Below, piece after piece: positions 1 to 6,126 of a stretch of 10,591 bases of DNA. A program made the position numbers and the translations under genes. Location of the stretch: assembly GCA_035306725.1 (NCBI GenBank), contig DATGNN010000327.1:1-10591 (forward strand), read 5' to 3'. The notes beneath the pieces were generated by a model, which made no database searches, was not told the origin of the DNA, and was given only the letters and a program-made list of their open reading frames with translations. Position 1 is the first letter of the stretch; each line of letters begins with the position of its first letter. Source of the stretch: JAAYEB01 sp035306725 (GTDB lineage: Bacteria; Fibrobacterota; Chitinivibrionia; Chitinivibrionales; Chitinispirillaceae).

Positions 1-439
1 ACTGATCAACTGCAGCAGCCCGGTACATATCACAGGCAACCAGCAATGGGCGATGCCCCTGCTTTCTGAAATGAAGAGTCAGTTTAGCACTTGCAGTAGT
101 TTTTCCAGAACCCTGTAATCCGGCAAGTACAATTACATTTAGCCGGTTATTATGAAATTTAACCTGACGAGTCGAACCGCCCATTAACCCGGTAAGCTCA
201 TCATGAACCAGTTTGACAAACTGCTGCCCTGGTGTAATACTCTGAAGAACCTGACTCCCTAAAGCCTTTTCCTGAACATGAGCACTGAACTTTTTTACGA
301 CTTTATAATTAACATCCGCTTCAAGCAATGCACGTTTTACATCCCGCAATGCTTCAGAGATATTCTCCTCCGTAAGCTTACCACGCCCACGAAGTTTCTT
401 GAATATCGAATCAAATCTATTGGATAATTCTTCAAACAT
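1..439 (-). CDS. ffh: Signal recognition particle protein Ffh, N-terminal part (gene runs off the left edge)
   Basis: Ffh is the SRP GTPase that binds signal sequences on nascent membrane proteins and delivers ribosomes to the receptor FtsY. The reverse strand reads from an ATG at 439 for 146 codons to the window edge. Residues 1-90 are the helical N domain (starts MFEELSNRFDSIFKKLRGRG, with the usual LREALLEADV-like stretch near 31-43). Residues 107-114 are the P-loop GLQGSGKT (G1), and ACDMYRAAAVDQ at 135-146 matches the conserved segment after G1. The rest of the G domain and the RNA-binding M domain lie outside the window. The N domain directly followed by this P-loop, with no acidic A domain, favours Ffh over FtsY. 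The gene is divergent from tadA. No Shine-Dalgarno sequence is visible before the ATG, although a perfect TATAAT lies 14-19 nt upstream. Confidence 0.95.
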   Translation of the reverse strand, partial: MFEELSNRFDSIFKKLRGRGKLTEENISEALRDVKRALLEADVNYKVVKKFSAHVQEKALGSQVLQSITPGQQFVKLVHDELTGLMGGSTRQVKFHNNRLNVIVLAGLQGSGKTTASAKLTLHFRKQGHRPLLVACDMYRAAAVDQ

Positions 440-452
440 AATATTTTAATGC

Positions 453-458
453 ATTATA
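453..458 (-). promoter_or_regulatory. Possible -10 element for ffh
   Basis: On the reverse strand a perfect TATAAT lies at 458-453, only 14 nt before the ffh ATG. No convincing -35 hexamer sits 16-18 bp further upstream. If it is used, transcription would begin around 446 and leave a leader of only a few bases, which fits the absence of a Shine-Dalgarno sequence. This is inference from one hexamer in A+T-rich DNA. Confidence 0.3.
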
Positions 459-559
459 TTTAACAGGGAAAATACAATAACCCCTATAAAATCTTCTAAA
501 GATACGTTCTGGATAGTCGATAACACAAGATATTAACGCAGAAAGGACCTTATTTATTT

Positions 560-1015
560 ATGGAACACTTACGATTTATGCAATCTGCCTACCAGGAAGC
601 AATAAGAGCATTTGATGAAGGTGAAGTTCCGGTAGGCGCTGTAATTGTAAAAAACGGATCAATTATCGGCAAAGGTTATAACAGAATAGAAAAACTCTCC
701 GACGCAACTGCACATGCAGAAATTATTGCAATCAGTGCTGCTTCTTCAAGAAACAATTCATGGAGACTCGATGACTGCACACTCTATGTTACTCTTGAAC
801 CATGCCTGATGTGCCTTGGTGCAATAATGCAGTCCAGAGTAAATTCTGTTGTATATGCTGCAACCGATAAGAAACTTGGTGCTATCGATTCACACTATTA
901 TCAGCAGCAAATAGAACACTCTTTTGGTTATTTCCCTGAAATCATTTCTGGAATCATGGCACCTGAATGCTCACATCTTTTATCGACATTTTTTCGTAAA
1001 ATCAGAAATATTTGA
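560..1015 (+). CDS. tadA: tRNA-specific adenosine deaminase TadA
   Basis: TadA deaminates adenosine to inosine at the wobble position 34 of tRNA-Arg(ACG), an essential step for decoding CGN codons. The 151-residue product has the normal family length. It shows the zinc-dependent cytidine/deoxycytidylate-deaminase fold signature: HAE at 52-54 (zinc ligand His52 and proton-shuttling Glu54) and PCLMC at 81-85 (zinc ligands Cys82 and Cys85). The N-terminal half contains EVPVGAVIVKNG, typical of TadA. An AAAGGA at 542-547 lies 12 nt before the ATG, a slightly long but usable Shine-Dalgarno spacing. The gene is divergent from ffh across about 120 bp and is followed by flagellin, which has its own promoter, so the two are probably separate transcripts. 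A guanine deaminase or other family member is possible but less likely, given length and motifs. Confidence 0.93.
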   Translation: MEHLRFMQSAYQEAIRAFDEGEVPVGAVIVKNGSIIGKGYNRIEKLSDATAHAEIIAISAASSRNNSWRLDDCTLYVTLEPCLMCLGAIMQSRVNSVVYAATDKKLGAIDSHYYQQQIEHSFGYFPEIISGIMAPECSHLLSTFFRKIRNI

Positions 1016-1046
1016 TACAGGCCAGACAAATTGTCAATTCTAAAGC

Positions 1047-1073
1047 TAAAGTTATAGATCCCAATGCCGATAT
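1047..1073 (+). promoter_or_regulatory. Sigma-28 (FliA/SigD) type promoter for flagellin
   Basis: TAAAGTTA at 1047-1054 and GCCGATAT at 1066-1073 are separated by 11 bp (TAAA-N15-GCCGATAT). This matches the flagellar sigma-28 consensus TAAAGTTT-N11-GCCGATAA at seven of eight bases in each half, with exact spacing. Transcription would start near 1080, giving a leader of about 100 nt before the flagellin ATG at 1181. The position directly upstream of a flagellin gene makes the call strong. Confidence 0.88.
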
Positions 1074-1089
1074 ATTAATAGAGATTTTT

Positions 1090-1123
1090 GCGCCAAAACA
1101 GTGAAAAGGAATGTTCATTGCGC
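1090..1123 (+). promoter_or_regulatory. Leader hairpin with GGA in the loop: candidate CsrA/RsmA binding site
   Basis: In the predicted flagellin leader, 1099-1105 pairs with 1114-1120 (seven pairs, one of them G-U), leaving the 8-nt loop AAGGAAUG at 1106-1113. An outer GCG/CGC pairing (1090-1092 with 1121-1123) can extend the stem across a bulge. CsrA-family proteins prefer GGA displayed in a hairpin loop, and the flanking AAAAGGAAUGU resembles the known RUACARGGAUGU consensus. Binding itself is inferred. Confidence 0.45.
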
Positions 1124-1165
1124 TAATTTACTTAGATTAACACGGTATGCTGGTCTTTTAGGTTT

Positions 1166-1180
1166 CACAGGGAGGTGTTT
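1166..1180 (+). promoter_or_regulatory. Flagellin ribosome binding site overlapping a second GGA (CsrA-like) motif
   Basis: GGGAGGTG at 1170-1177 is a very strong Shine-Dalgarno sequence placed a few bases before ATG 1181. It decides that start over the GTG at 1175, which lies inside the site itself. The surrounding CACAGGGAGGTG also resembles a CsrA target, so a bound protein would cover the ribosome site, as in flagellin leaders of Bacillus and Borrelia. The ribosome site is firm; CsrA binding is inference. Confidence 0.6.
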
Positions 1181-2041
1181 ATGCGTATTAATAAAAATAT
1201 CTCTTCAATGATTACAAATAACACCCTGTTTAAAACAAACCGGAACCTGGATAAATCAATCGAAAAACTCTCTACAGGATTAAGAATTAAACAAAGCAGT
1301 GATGATGCTGCAGGATTATCAATTTCCGAAAATCTCCGTACCCAAATCAGGGGAACCGCTCAAGCCCGAAAAAATGCGATGGATGGTACCGCACTGCTGC
1401 AAATCGCCGAAGGCGCAGCAAATGAAATATCAGCAATCATTCAGCGCATGAGAGAACTGGCCCTCCAGGCATCCAGCGATACATTTACCTCAAATGAGCG
1501 AATATATGCCAATGATGAATTTTCAGAACTCAGAGATGAAATCGACAGAATCGCAGCATCTACAAACTATAACAAAGTTGAAATGATCTCAGGTACAGAA
1601 AAAAGATTCGGTATACCAAATGCAGTAAACAACAATATTCTGTGGATTGATGCAGGCCCTCAACCCGGAACCGACAGCATAACCATAACAATAGATACTC
1701 TTACAGTTGAATCACTGAGTACGGAACTTGTCACAACAACTCTTACAAATCAAAATGATGCTGTTAAATCGATATCGTATCTTGACTCAGCCATAAACAG
1801 CGTAAATTCCACACGAGCCAACATAGGTACCTATGTAAACCGTCTGGAACATGCGATCAACTATCTCATGTTGAGTGAATTAAATCAACAAAATGCCGAA
1901 TCAATCATAAGAGATGTAGATTTTGCCGGAGAACACTCAAATTTTATCAAAAATCAGATTCTTACCGAATCTGGTACAGCAATGCTTGCACAAGCACACC
2001 TGATACCTGAAGGATTACTTTCTCTGTTTGAAACAGATTAG
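1181..2041 (+). CDS. Flagellin (short, core-domain type)
   Basis: This is the flagellar filament subunit, secreted through the flagellar type III apparatus and polymerised at the distal tip. The 286-residue product starts MRINKNISSM, the canonical flagellin N terminus. Residues 1-145 form the N-terminal D0/D1 helices (LSTGLRI at 30-36, DDAAGLSISE at 41-50, QRMRELALQ at 88-96). Residues 190-286 form the C-terminal D1/D0 helices (NIGTYVNRLEHAI at 214-226, IRDVDFAGE at 243-251, GTAMLAQAHLIPEGLLSLF at 265-283). Only about 45 residues separate the conserved parts, so there is little or no D2/D3 surface domain, as in spirochaete FlaB and other short flagellins. The ATG at 1181 is chosen because of the Shine-Dalgarno site at 1170-1177. 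The gene is monocistronic with its own sigma-28 promoter, and no other flagellar gene is in the window. Whether the filament is external or periplasmic cannot be told. Confidence 0.95.
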   Translation: MRINKNISSMITNNTLFKTNRNLDKSIEKLSTGLRIKQSSDDAAGLSISENLRTQIRGTAQARKNAMDGTALLQIAEGAANEISAIIQRMRELALQASSDTFTSNERIYANDEFSELRDEIDRIAASTNYNKVEMISGTEKRFGIPNAVNNNILWIDAGPQPGTDSITITIDTLTVESLSTELVTTTLTNQNDAVKSISYLDSAINSVNSTRANIGTYVNRLEHAINYLMLSELNQQNAESIIRDVDFAGEHSNFIKNQILTESGTAMLAQAHLIPEGLLSLFETD

Positions 2042-2084
2042 TATTAAACATGAGCCAACAACACTGACAAACAGAGTAAATGGC

Positions 2085-2234
2085 CTTAATTCTTGATTCC
2101 TGATTCTTAATTCTTTAATCGATACCGACCCCGAGTTCCGAGTTCCAACCCCATGAATCTGGATTATTGAGTTCGAAATACGAATCAGAGACTCATAGCA
2201 GAGCATCCTAATTCACAATTCCTAATTCACAATT
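2085..2234. repeat. Patch of 7-bp-period degenerate repeats between convergent genes
   Basis: Four consecutive heptamers lie at 2085-2112 (CTTAATT, CTTGATT, CCTGATT, CTTAATT). GAGTTCC is repeated directly at 2123-2129 and 2130-2136. Four more heptamers lie at 2207-2234 (CCTAATT and CACAATT alternating twice, which is a tandem 14-mer). Most share an RATT or AATT end in the same 7-bp register. The patch fills the gap between the 3' ends of flagellin and the universal stress gene. It resembles short tandemly repeated repetitive sequences; no function is evident and I see no rho-independent terminator in it. Confidence 0.7.
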
Positions 2235-2246
2235 CCATCAGTCAGG

Positions 2247-3092
2247 TTAAACCTTTACAGAAAGAACCGGACAACTGCAACGCCGTAAAACCCGCTCAGT
2301 TCTGCTGCCCATAATTTTCTGCATAATTGAATGCTTTCTACCAGTACCCATAATTATCATATCTGCATTGTGCCTTCTTGCAGATTCAATAATCCCGTTA
2401 ACAACAGAATCGGATCTCACTTCTGTTTCCCACCGCAATCCCTTCATCTCCTCCTCATATATCAGCGGAAAAGTTCTTCCAGCGTGAAAACCTGTAATCC
2501 GTGGGGTTAATTCCGGAAAAAGCATTAAAAGCTTTCTTACCCATATCAAACAAGAGTTCAAAAAAGTGGAATTTTCAACAGGAATTAGTATGTTATTCAG
2601 AGAAACGTTTCCAGTTTCGGCATCAACAAAGGGTCGTACATTGTACGGTATTAAAAGTGTAGTCCAGTTAAAAAACTCTGCAAGGTAATCTGCCAGATCG
2701 CGACTTAAAACGGAGTCCGTTTCTCTACTCTTTGTCCCAATCACAAGAAGATCATGAGTGTAACGCCTGATCCGCTTTTCAATCTCTTGTCTTTTATTTC
2801 CAGTTTTTACAACTTTCTTGATTTTTACACCCAACCCCGCCACATCACTCCGGTGAGATGATTTAGTGAGAATCCCCCACCTTTCATACACCTCTCTTAC
2901 TCCAATATGTTCAAGTGCTTCTCTATCTGTTCTCACATCAATGATTTCAAGCTCTCCCCTGGATTGATAAGTCAGTTTTAATGCATGTACCAAAGGAATC
3001 AAAGTGTTATTTTCTTCATGAATTGCAAGGATGATTCTTAGTGGAAGATTTCCATATTCCGACAGATTTAGCGGTTTAAAGTTTTCGTTCAT
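2247..3092 (-). CDS. Tandem-domain universal stress protein (UspA family)
   Basis: This 281-residue cytoplasmic protein has two Usp folds. Usp proteins bind ATP/AMP or remain nucleotide-free and help cells through starvation and stress; the exact role here is unknown. The second domain (about 165-281) begins NNILIPVENS and ends with the classic segment ADMIIMGTGRKHSI, then G262-S263, TERVLRR and CPVLSVKV. The first domain (about 15-150) begins LRIILAIHEE and ends DLLVIGTKS followed by TTLLIPY, a more degenerate copy. In the second domain's glycine motif (G-x2-G-x9-G-S/T), Gly249 and Gly262-Ser263 are kept but Arg252 replaces the second glycine, so nucleotide binding is uncertain. The gene is convergent with flagellin and divergent from the gene at 3295. 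No good Shine-Dalgarno sequence precedes the ATG at 3092. Confidence 0.88.
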   Translation of the reverse strand: MNENFKPLNLSEYGNLPLRIILAIHEENNTLIPLVHALKLTYQSRGELEIIDVRTDREALEHIGVREVYERWGILTKSSHRSDVAGLGVKIKKVVKTGNKRQEIEKRIRRYTHDLLVIGTKSRETDSVLSRDLADYLAEFFNWTTLLIPYNVRPFVDAETGNVSLNNILIPVENSTFLNSCLIWVRKLLMLFPELTPRITGFHAGRTFPLIYEEEMKGLRWETEVRSDSVVNGIIESARRHNADMIIMGTGRKHSIMQKIMGSRTERVLRRCSCPVLSVKV

Positions 3093-3294
3093 ATTAAAAA
3101 TTTAATTATGTGTAAAAAATCTGAAAGATTTTTCTTTCATAAATCTCTTTGCAACGAATTTCATCAGCTATATTTATACCTAAAACGATAGAACCAATGA
3201 CAGTAATCAGTATTGCAATTTTAAACAGAACATGAAAAAAAACCAAAACTATTCAGGTTGCGCACTTTTTTTCAAGTAAAACGAAAGGCTTAAC

Positions 3295-4563
3295 ATGAAC
3301 CATTGGTCGATTGAATCTTTAAGTGAAAAAATGCACGATTTCTGCAATCTTTCACTTACCGGGCAACACGAATTACTTGAATACATGATCACTTATTTTC
3401 CTCCACAAAAATTCAAACAACAGCTTTCCATGCGCAGTAAAGCACTTCAAAACATGGAAAATGCAAAAAACACTCTCGAAGGAGCAACCCAGAGTTTTCC
3501 CTCCTTCATCGAGGCAAACTCAATAGATACAAACCCAGAATCCTTACACGGATTTGCATTTGTTCTTACAGCAGGCGGTGAAGGTGAACGGCTTCGATTA
3601 AGTCTGCAAAAAAATGGACTCGATCCTGCCAAACTGATTGATTTCACAAAAGCCACCTTTCCTTTACCAGGCTTTTTCAATGAATTTGGAACCCTTCAAA
3701 TAAATCTTGCCATGATAAACCATTTCTGCAAATCGACGAATCACGATATACCGGTTGTTATTACTACAGGTCCACATAATTCAGTTACAGCCCGTGTAAT
3801 ACCAAAAATTCTAAAACAATACAACAATTTCGGTTTACGCCATGTCAGGGTTATCGAGCAGGATGAACGACTTCATTTTCTGAATGATGAAAAAATTGCT
3901 TACAAAATTGAAAATGAGAAGCCCCTCCCTGTAACACAACCTGATGAAACTGGCGGGCCACTAATGAAATTAAAGCAAACTTCAGACTCACAACCCAGAT
4001 CAATACTGGACTGGTTCGAAGAGCTTGGTTGTGACAAAACTATTGTAGTACAGGCAACCGCTCTTTATCATCAGGAATTGCTCCCCAAAATGGCACAGGC
4101 ACTGGGAAATCACGATTGTCTGGGAACCGGAATTCTCAGAAACGAGTTTTCTGACAAAGACCCCTTTGGAACATTTGTAACTATAAAAAAAGGATCTAGC
4201 GTATCAACACAGATACTGGAACAGGAGATACGAAACGAGAATACCCGTACCATAAAAGATCAATCAGGCAAATTTTTTCTACCTTTCAATACAGGCTTTT
4301 ATGCTTTCAGAAATCAATTATTAAAAAACAATATGTTACCCGATTATGCGACACCTCCCAAGGAGGTCAATCCATCACTGCCGCGTTCACCAAAAATCGG
4401 ATATGCAGCAACTGATCTTCTCCCAATTGCCGACAATCCTGTAATTTTAACAATAGACCAGTCTCATTTCAGAGTACTTAAAACCGCATCCGATCTTGAT
4501 GCCCTCTCTGAATTCGGAAATACTTTTAAACTCGATTCTTTTTGCAGAGAAATTGAAATATGA
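3295..4563 (+). CDS. UDP-sugar pyrophosphorylase-like (UDPGP family) nucleotidyltransferase
   Basis: This 422-residue, probably cytosolic protein resembles UTP:sugar-1-phosphate uridylyltransferases of the UDPGP type (UDP-glucose, UDP-GlcNAc or broad UDP-sugar pyrophosphorylases). These make UDP-sugars for wall, capsule or glycan synthesis. After an about 85-residue helical N-terminal region comes the nucleotide-binding loop FVLTAGGEGERLRL (89-102), close to the AGGxGERL signature of that family. Further landmarks are TKATFPLPGF (118-127), PVVITTGPHN (153-162), a central ETGGPLMKLK segment and FGTFVTIKKG. The loop carries inserted residues before the candidate lysine (near 113-119), so the substrate cannot be assigned. 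The start is supported by AAAGG at 3284-3288, 6 nt before the ATG. The gene stands alone, divergent from the universal stress gene, and no glycan cluster is visible around it. Confidence 0.65.
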   Translation: MNHWSIESLSEKMHDFCNLSLTGQHELLEYMITYFPPQKFKQQLSMRSKALQNMENAKNTLEGATQSFPSFIEANSIDTNPESLHGFAFVLTAGGEGERLRLSLQKNGLDPAKLIDFTKATFPLPGFFNEFGTLQINLAMINHFCKSTNHDIPVVITTGPHNSVTARVIPKILKQYNNFGLRHVRVIEQDERLHFLNDEKIAYKIENEKPLPVTQPDETGGPLMKLKQTSDSQPRSILDWFEELGCDKTIVVQATALYHQELLPKMAQALGNHDCLGTGILRNEFSDKDPFGTFVTIKKGSSVSTQILEQEIRNENTRTIKDQSGKFFLPFNTGFYAFRNQLLKNNMLPDYATPPKEVNPSLPRSPKIGYAATDLLPIADNPVILTIDQSHFRVLKTASDLDALSEFGNTFKLDSFCREIEI

Positions 4564-4872
4564 CCCGTAATTTGGGAGTTAACATTTCTGTTTTTGTCTT
4601 TTATGAAGTCCAATAATTCTTTGAATAAAAATCAAGACTCTCTTTATTCATTCGGGCATTCATTTAGAATAGAAGGTTTGGGTATGCTATTGAAGTATTT
4701 TTATAAGGCTGTAAATGAAGCCATCTGACTATCAATTTTTTGCAGATCAATTTCTGCTTTGTATGGATAGCTGTCTTCAAATGCCCTTTTCACCGCAACC
4801 CGATATAAAACAGTATCGTGGAAAAATACTATTTTTCAAAAAACATTTTATTAAAGTTTTCGGAGCAGTTCA
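4564..4872 (+). other. 309-bp interval upstream of the ParA gene; holds two tiny ORFs and a palindrome
   Basis: No clear terminator for the upstream gene is seen. The interval holds ORFs at 4603-4728 and 4715-4876 (listed separately). It also holds an A+T-rich palindrome at 4821-4837 (GAAAAATA, one base, TATTTTTC), 35 bp before the ParA start. The palindrome could be an operator or a weak hairpin, but there is no independent support for either. Confidence 0.5.
4603..4728 (+). CDS. Doubtful 41-residue ORF
   Basis: The ORF starts MKSNNSLNKNQDSLYSFGHS and ends VNEAI. It overlaps the start of the next small ORF by 14 bp and has no visible Shine-Dalgarno sequence. It is soluble in character, with no motif I recognise. 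It is listed only because it sits at the head of a chain of overlapping ORFs leading into the ParA gene, and it may well be chance. Confidence 0.15.
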   Translation: MKSNNSLNKNQDSLYSFGHSFRIEGLGMLLKYFYKAVNEAI

Positions 4873-4876
4873 ATGA
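4715..4876 (+). CDS. Candidate 53-residue ORF coupled to the ParA gene
   Basis: The ORF starts MKPSDYQFFADQFLLCMDSC and ends KHFIKVFGAVQ. Its stop codon overlaps the ParA start as ATGA (4873-4876), the same 4-bp overlap that joins ParA to the gene after it. AAGG at 4705-4708 lies 6 nt before its ATG. The product would be small, with hydrophobic and basic patches but no clear membrane span and no recognised domain. The overlap supports a translationally coupled leader or a small partner protein. Against this, the ORF is short, it contains a palindrome at 4821-4837, and the ParA gene has its own Shine-Dalgarno sequence (GGAG at 4862-4865). I cannot name a function. Confidence 0.35.
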   Translation: MKPSDYQFFADQFLLCMDSCLQMPFSPQPDIKQYRGKILFFKKHFIKVFGAVQ

Positions 4877-5718
4877 AAACAGTTTCAGTTCTTAATCACA
4901 AAGGTGGTGTAGGTAAAACAACATTCGCAGGCAGTACAGCCCAGGCTCTCACACTTACTGGATTTCGTGTTTTAGCTATAGATAACGATTCTCAGCATAA
5001 CCTGTCATCCCTGCTTGGAGTTGGTGTAAAACGTCCTAATATTCGTGATATTTATACTGCATCACAACAGGAAGCCCCGGTACAGTTTCTCCAATCAATA
5101 AGGAAAACAGAATTACCGGATCTTCACTTGATTTCTTCATGCCGTGATCTTTGCGACTCCGATATCCAAAACATTGACCATCTTAAAAAAACAATGGATG
5201 CATGTAAGCTCGAAAGGTTTTACGATTATATCCTGATTGATAATGCTCCGGGAATCGACAAACTGCAGGTCTCATCAATACAGGCATCCGATGAGATCTT
5301 TGTGCCAACCGAACTTCGCCAGTTTGCGGTTGATGGCCTTGTAGAGATGGAACAGACTATCTCTTTACGATGTCCGCAAGGGGGCAAAATAACCAAAATA
5401 ATTCCTAACTTTTATAGAAATACTATTCGCCAGAACACATTCAGGGATGCTCTTTATAAACTTTTTCCAGACCGGGTTACAGATACTGCCATACCGGTTG
5501 ATCAGGTTTTTGATGAAATAGCAACTGATGGGAAAATTTTATTCCTGCACAGACTTTACTCAAAAGGAGCCGCCTATTATCTTAAAATCATTCATGAACT
5601 TTTCGATCTTGATGAAGAACAGATATGGGAACAGATGATCGAAAAACGGAAAAAACGGATTAGTGATGAAGCCAGGCAGAGATTTTTTGAACGTAAAAAC
5701 AAAGCAGTTGATTTATGA
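4873..5718 (+). CDS. ParA/MinD-type (deviant Walker) ATPase, orphan
   Basis: This 281-residue P-loop ATPase belongs to the ParA/MinD/Soj group, which dimerises on ATP binding and positions DNA, protein clusters or surface machines inside the cell. Residues 10-17 are the deviant Walker A KGGVGKTT, with signature Lys10 and catalytic Lys15. Residues 37-43 (DNDSQHN) correspond to the ParA DxDPQxN motif with Ser for Pro. Residues 119-127 (YILIDNAPG) are Walker B. There is no N-terminal helix-turn-helix, as in short Soj-like ParAs. The last 30 residues are a highly charged helix (EKRKKRISDEARQRFFERKN) that could bind DNA non-specifically or a partner. GGAG at 4862-4865 is the ribosome site. The stop overlaps the next gene by ATGA, and no ParB with a recognisable domain is adjacent. 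The cargo is unknown; it may be something other than the chromosome. Confidence 0.85.
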   Translation: MKTVSVLNHKGGVGKTTFAGSTAQALTLTGFRVLAIDNDSQHNLSSLLGVGVKRPNIRDIYTASQQEAPVQFLQSIRKTELPDLHLISSCRDLCDSDIQNIDHLKKTMDACKLERFYDYILIDNAPGIDKLQVSSIQASDEIFVPTELRQFAVDGLVEMEQTISLRCPQGGKITKIIPNFYRNTIRQNTFRDALYKLFPDRVTDTAIPVDQVFDEIATDGKILFLHRLYSKGAAYYLKIIHELFDLDEEQIWEQMIEKRKKRISDEARQRFFERKNKAVDL

Positions 5719-5939
5719 ACACACAAAAAGGTGAACCCGCATTTGATAATATCAATGAACTTTTATCGGATCAGATTATTAAACGCACTAAGGAAAACGT
5801 AGATTCCGGACAAAAGGAACAAACCACTCTTCCAGAAAAGGAAGATCAAAAACCGAAAAATACAATAGTCAAAAAAACTTTTGTCATTTTATCGCTGTTA
5901 ATGGTTTTGATCCTGTTGTTAAAGAAAAATCAAAGATAG
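5715..5939 (+). CDS. Small tail-anchored membrane protein coupled to the ParA gene
   Basis: This 74-residue protein is not one I recognise. Residues 1-50 are polar and charged, with a short amphipathic stretch (AFDNINELLSDQIIKRTKEN, 9-28) and then a Glu/Lys/Pro-rich linker. Residues 55-69 (TFVILSLLMVLILLL) form a single membrane span, bracketed by lysines (KK at 53-54, KK at 70-71). The protein ends four residues later, which is tail-anchor topology with the N terminus in the cytoplasm. Its ATG overlaps the stop codon of the ParA-type gene (ATGA) and it has no ribosome site of its own, so it is probably made by translational coupling. It occupies the place where parB would normally be. My inference is a membrane anchor or partner for the ATPase. 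Confidence 0.65.
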   Translation: MNTQKGEPAFDNINELLSDQIIKRTKENVDSGQKEQTTLPEKEDQKPKNTIVKKTFVILSLLMVLILLLKKNQR

Positions 5940-6058
5940 TCCGAAGCAGTTTTATTACAGAAACACACATTGAATGTGAATCATCCTGCGTTAATCTCGT
6001 TATCAGGAAATCTTCAATGAAAACAATTAAAAAAAGCAATCAACATATCTTTCATGCA

Positions 6059-6126
6059 GATAAAAAACGGCTGTGACATTTTTATCGGTTCCTTTGGTCT
6101 GCGCTTTAGAACATTTTTATCAGTTT
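6059..6126 (+). repeat. Direct and inverted repeats upstream of recD
   Basis: The motif ACATTTTTATCGGTT (6076-6090) recurs as ACATTTTTATCAGTT (6111-6125), 35 bp apart with one mismatch. GATAAAAA at 6059-6066 is also an inverted copy of TTTTTATC at 6079-6086, so the first copy can form an A+T-rich hairpin. They lie in the 209-bp gap between the small membrane-protein gene and recD, and could be a regulatory pair or a weak terminator. Confidence 0.45.

Noticed and set aside
1025..1035. GACAAATTGTC palindrome after tadA as a terminator
   Set aside because: The 5-bp arms leave a loop of one base and no T-run follows.
1175..1180. GTG at 1175 as the flagellin start, adding two residues
   Set aside because: It lies within the Shine-Dalgarno sequence; ATG 1181 gives the canonical MRINxNIS start at correct spacing.
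2015..2206. 63-codon reverse-strand ORF across the flagellin 3' end and the repeat patch
   Set aside because: It is read through the heptamer repeats, overlaps the flagellin end, and has no ribosome site or domain. Repeats of this type readily create spurious open frames.
3447..3680. 77-codon reverse-strand ORF inside the nucleotidyltransferase gene
   Set aside because: It lies wholly inside a convincing gene on the other strand and has no recognisable motif.
5715..5939. Small gene after ParA considered as a ParB or small ribbon-helix-helix partition protein
   Set aside because: It has a clear C-terminal membrane span and no ParB, HTH or RHH signature.
5790..6080. Long stop-free frame overlapping the small membrane-protein gene and running to about 6077, considered as a frameshifted extension
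   Set aside because: It has no start codon before 6017, its translation is basic low-complexity sequence with no motif, and the membrane-protein frame already ends in a sensible tail anchor.
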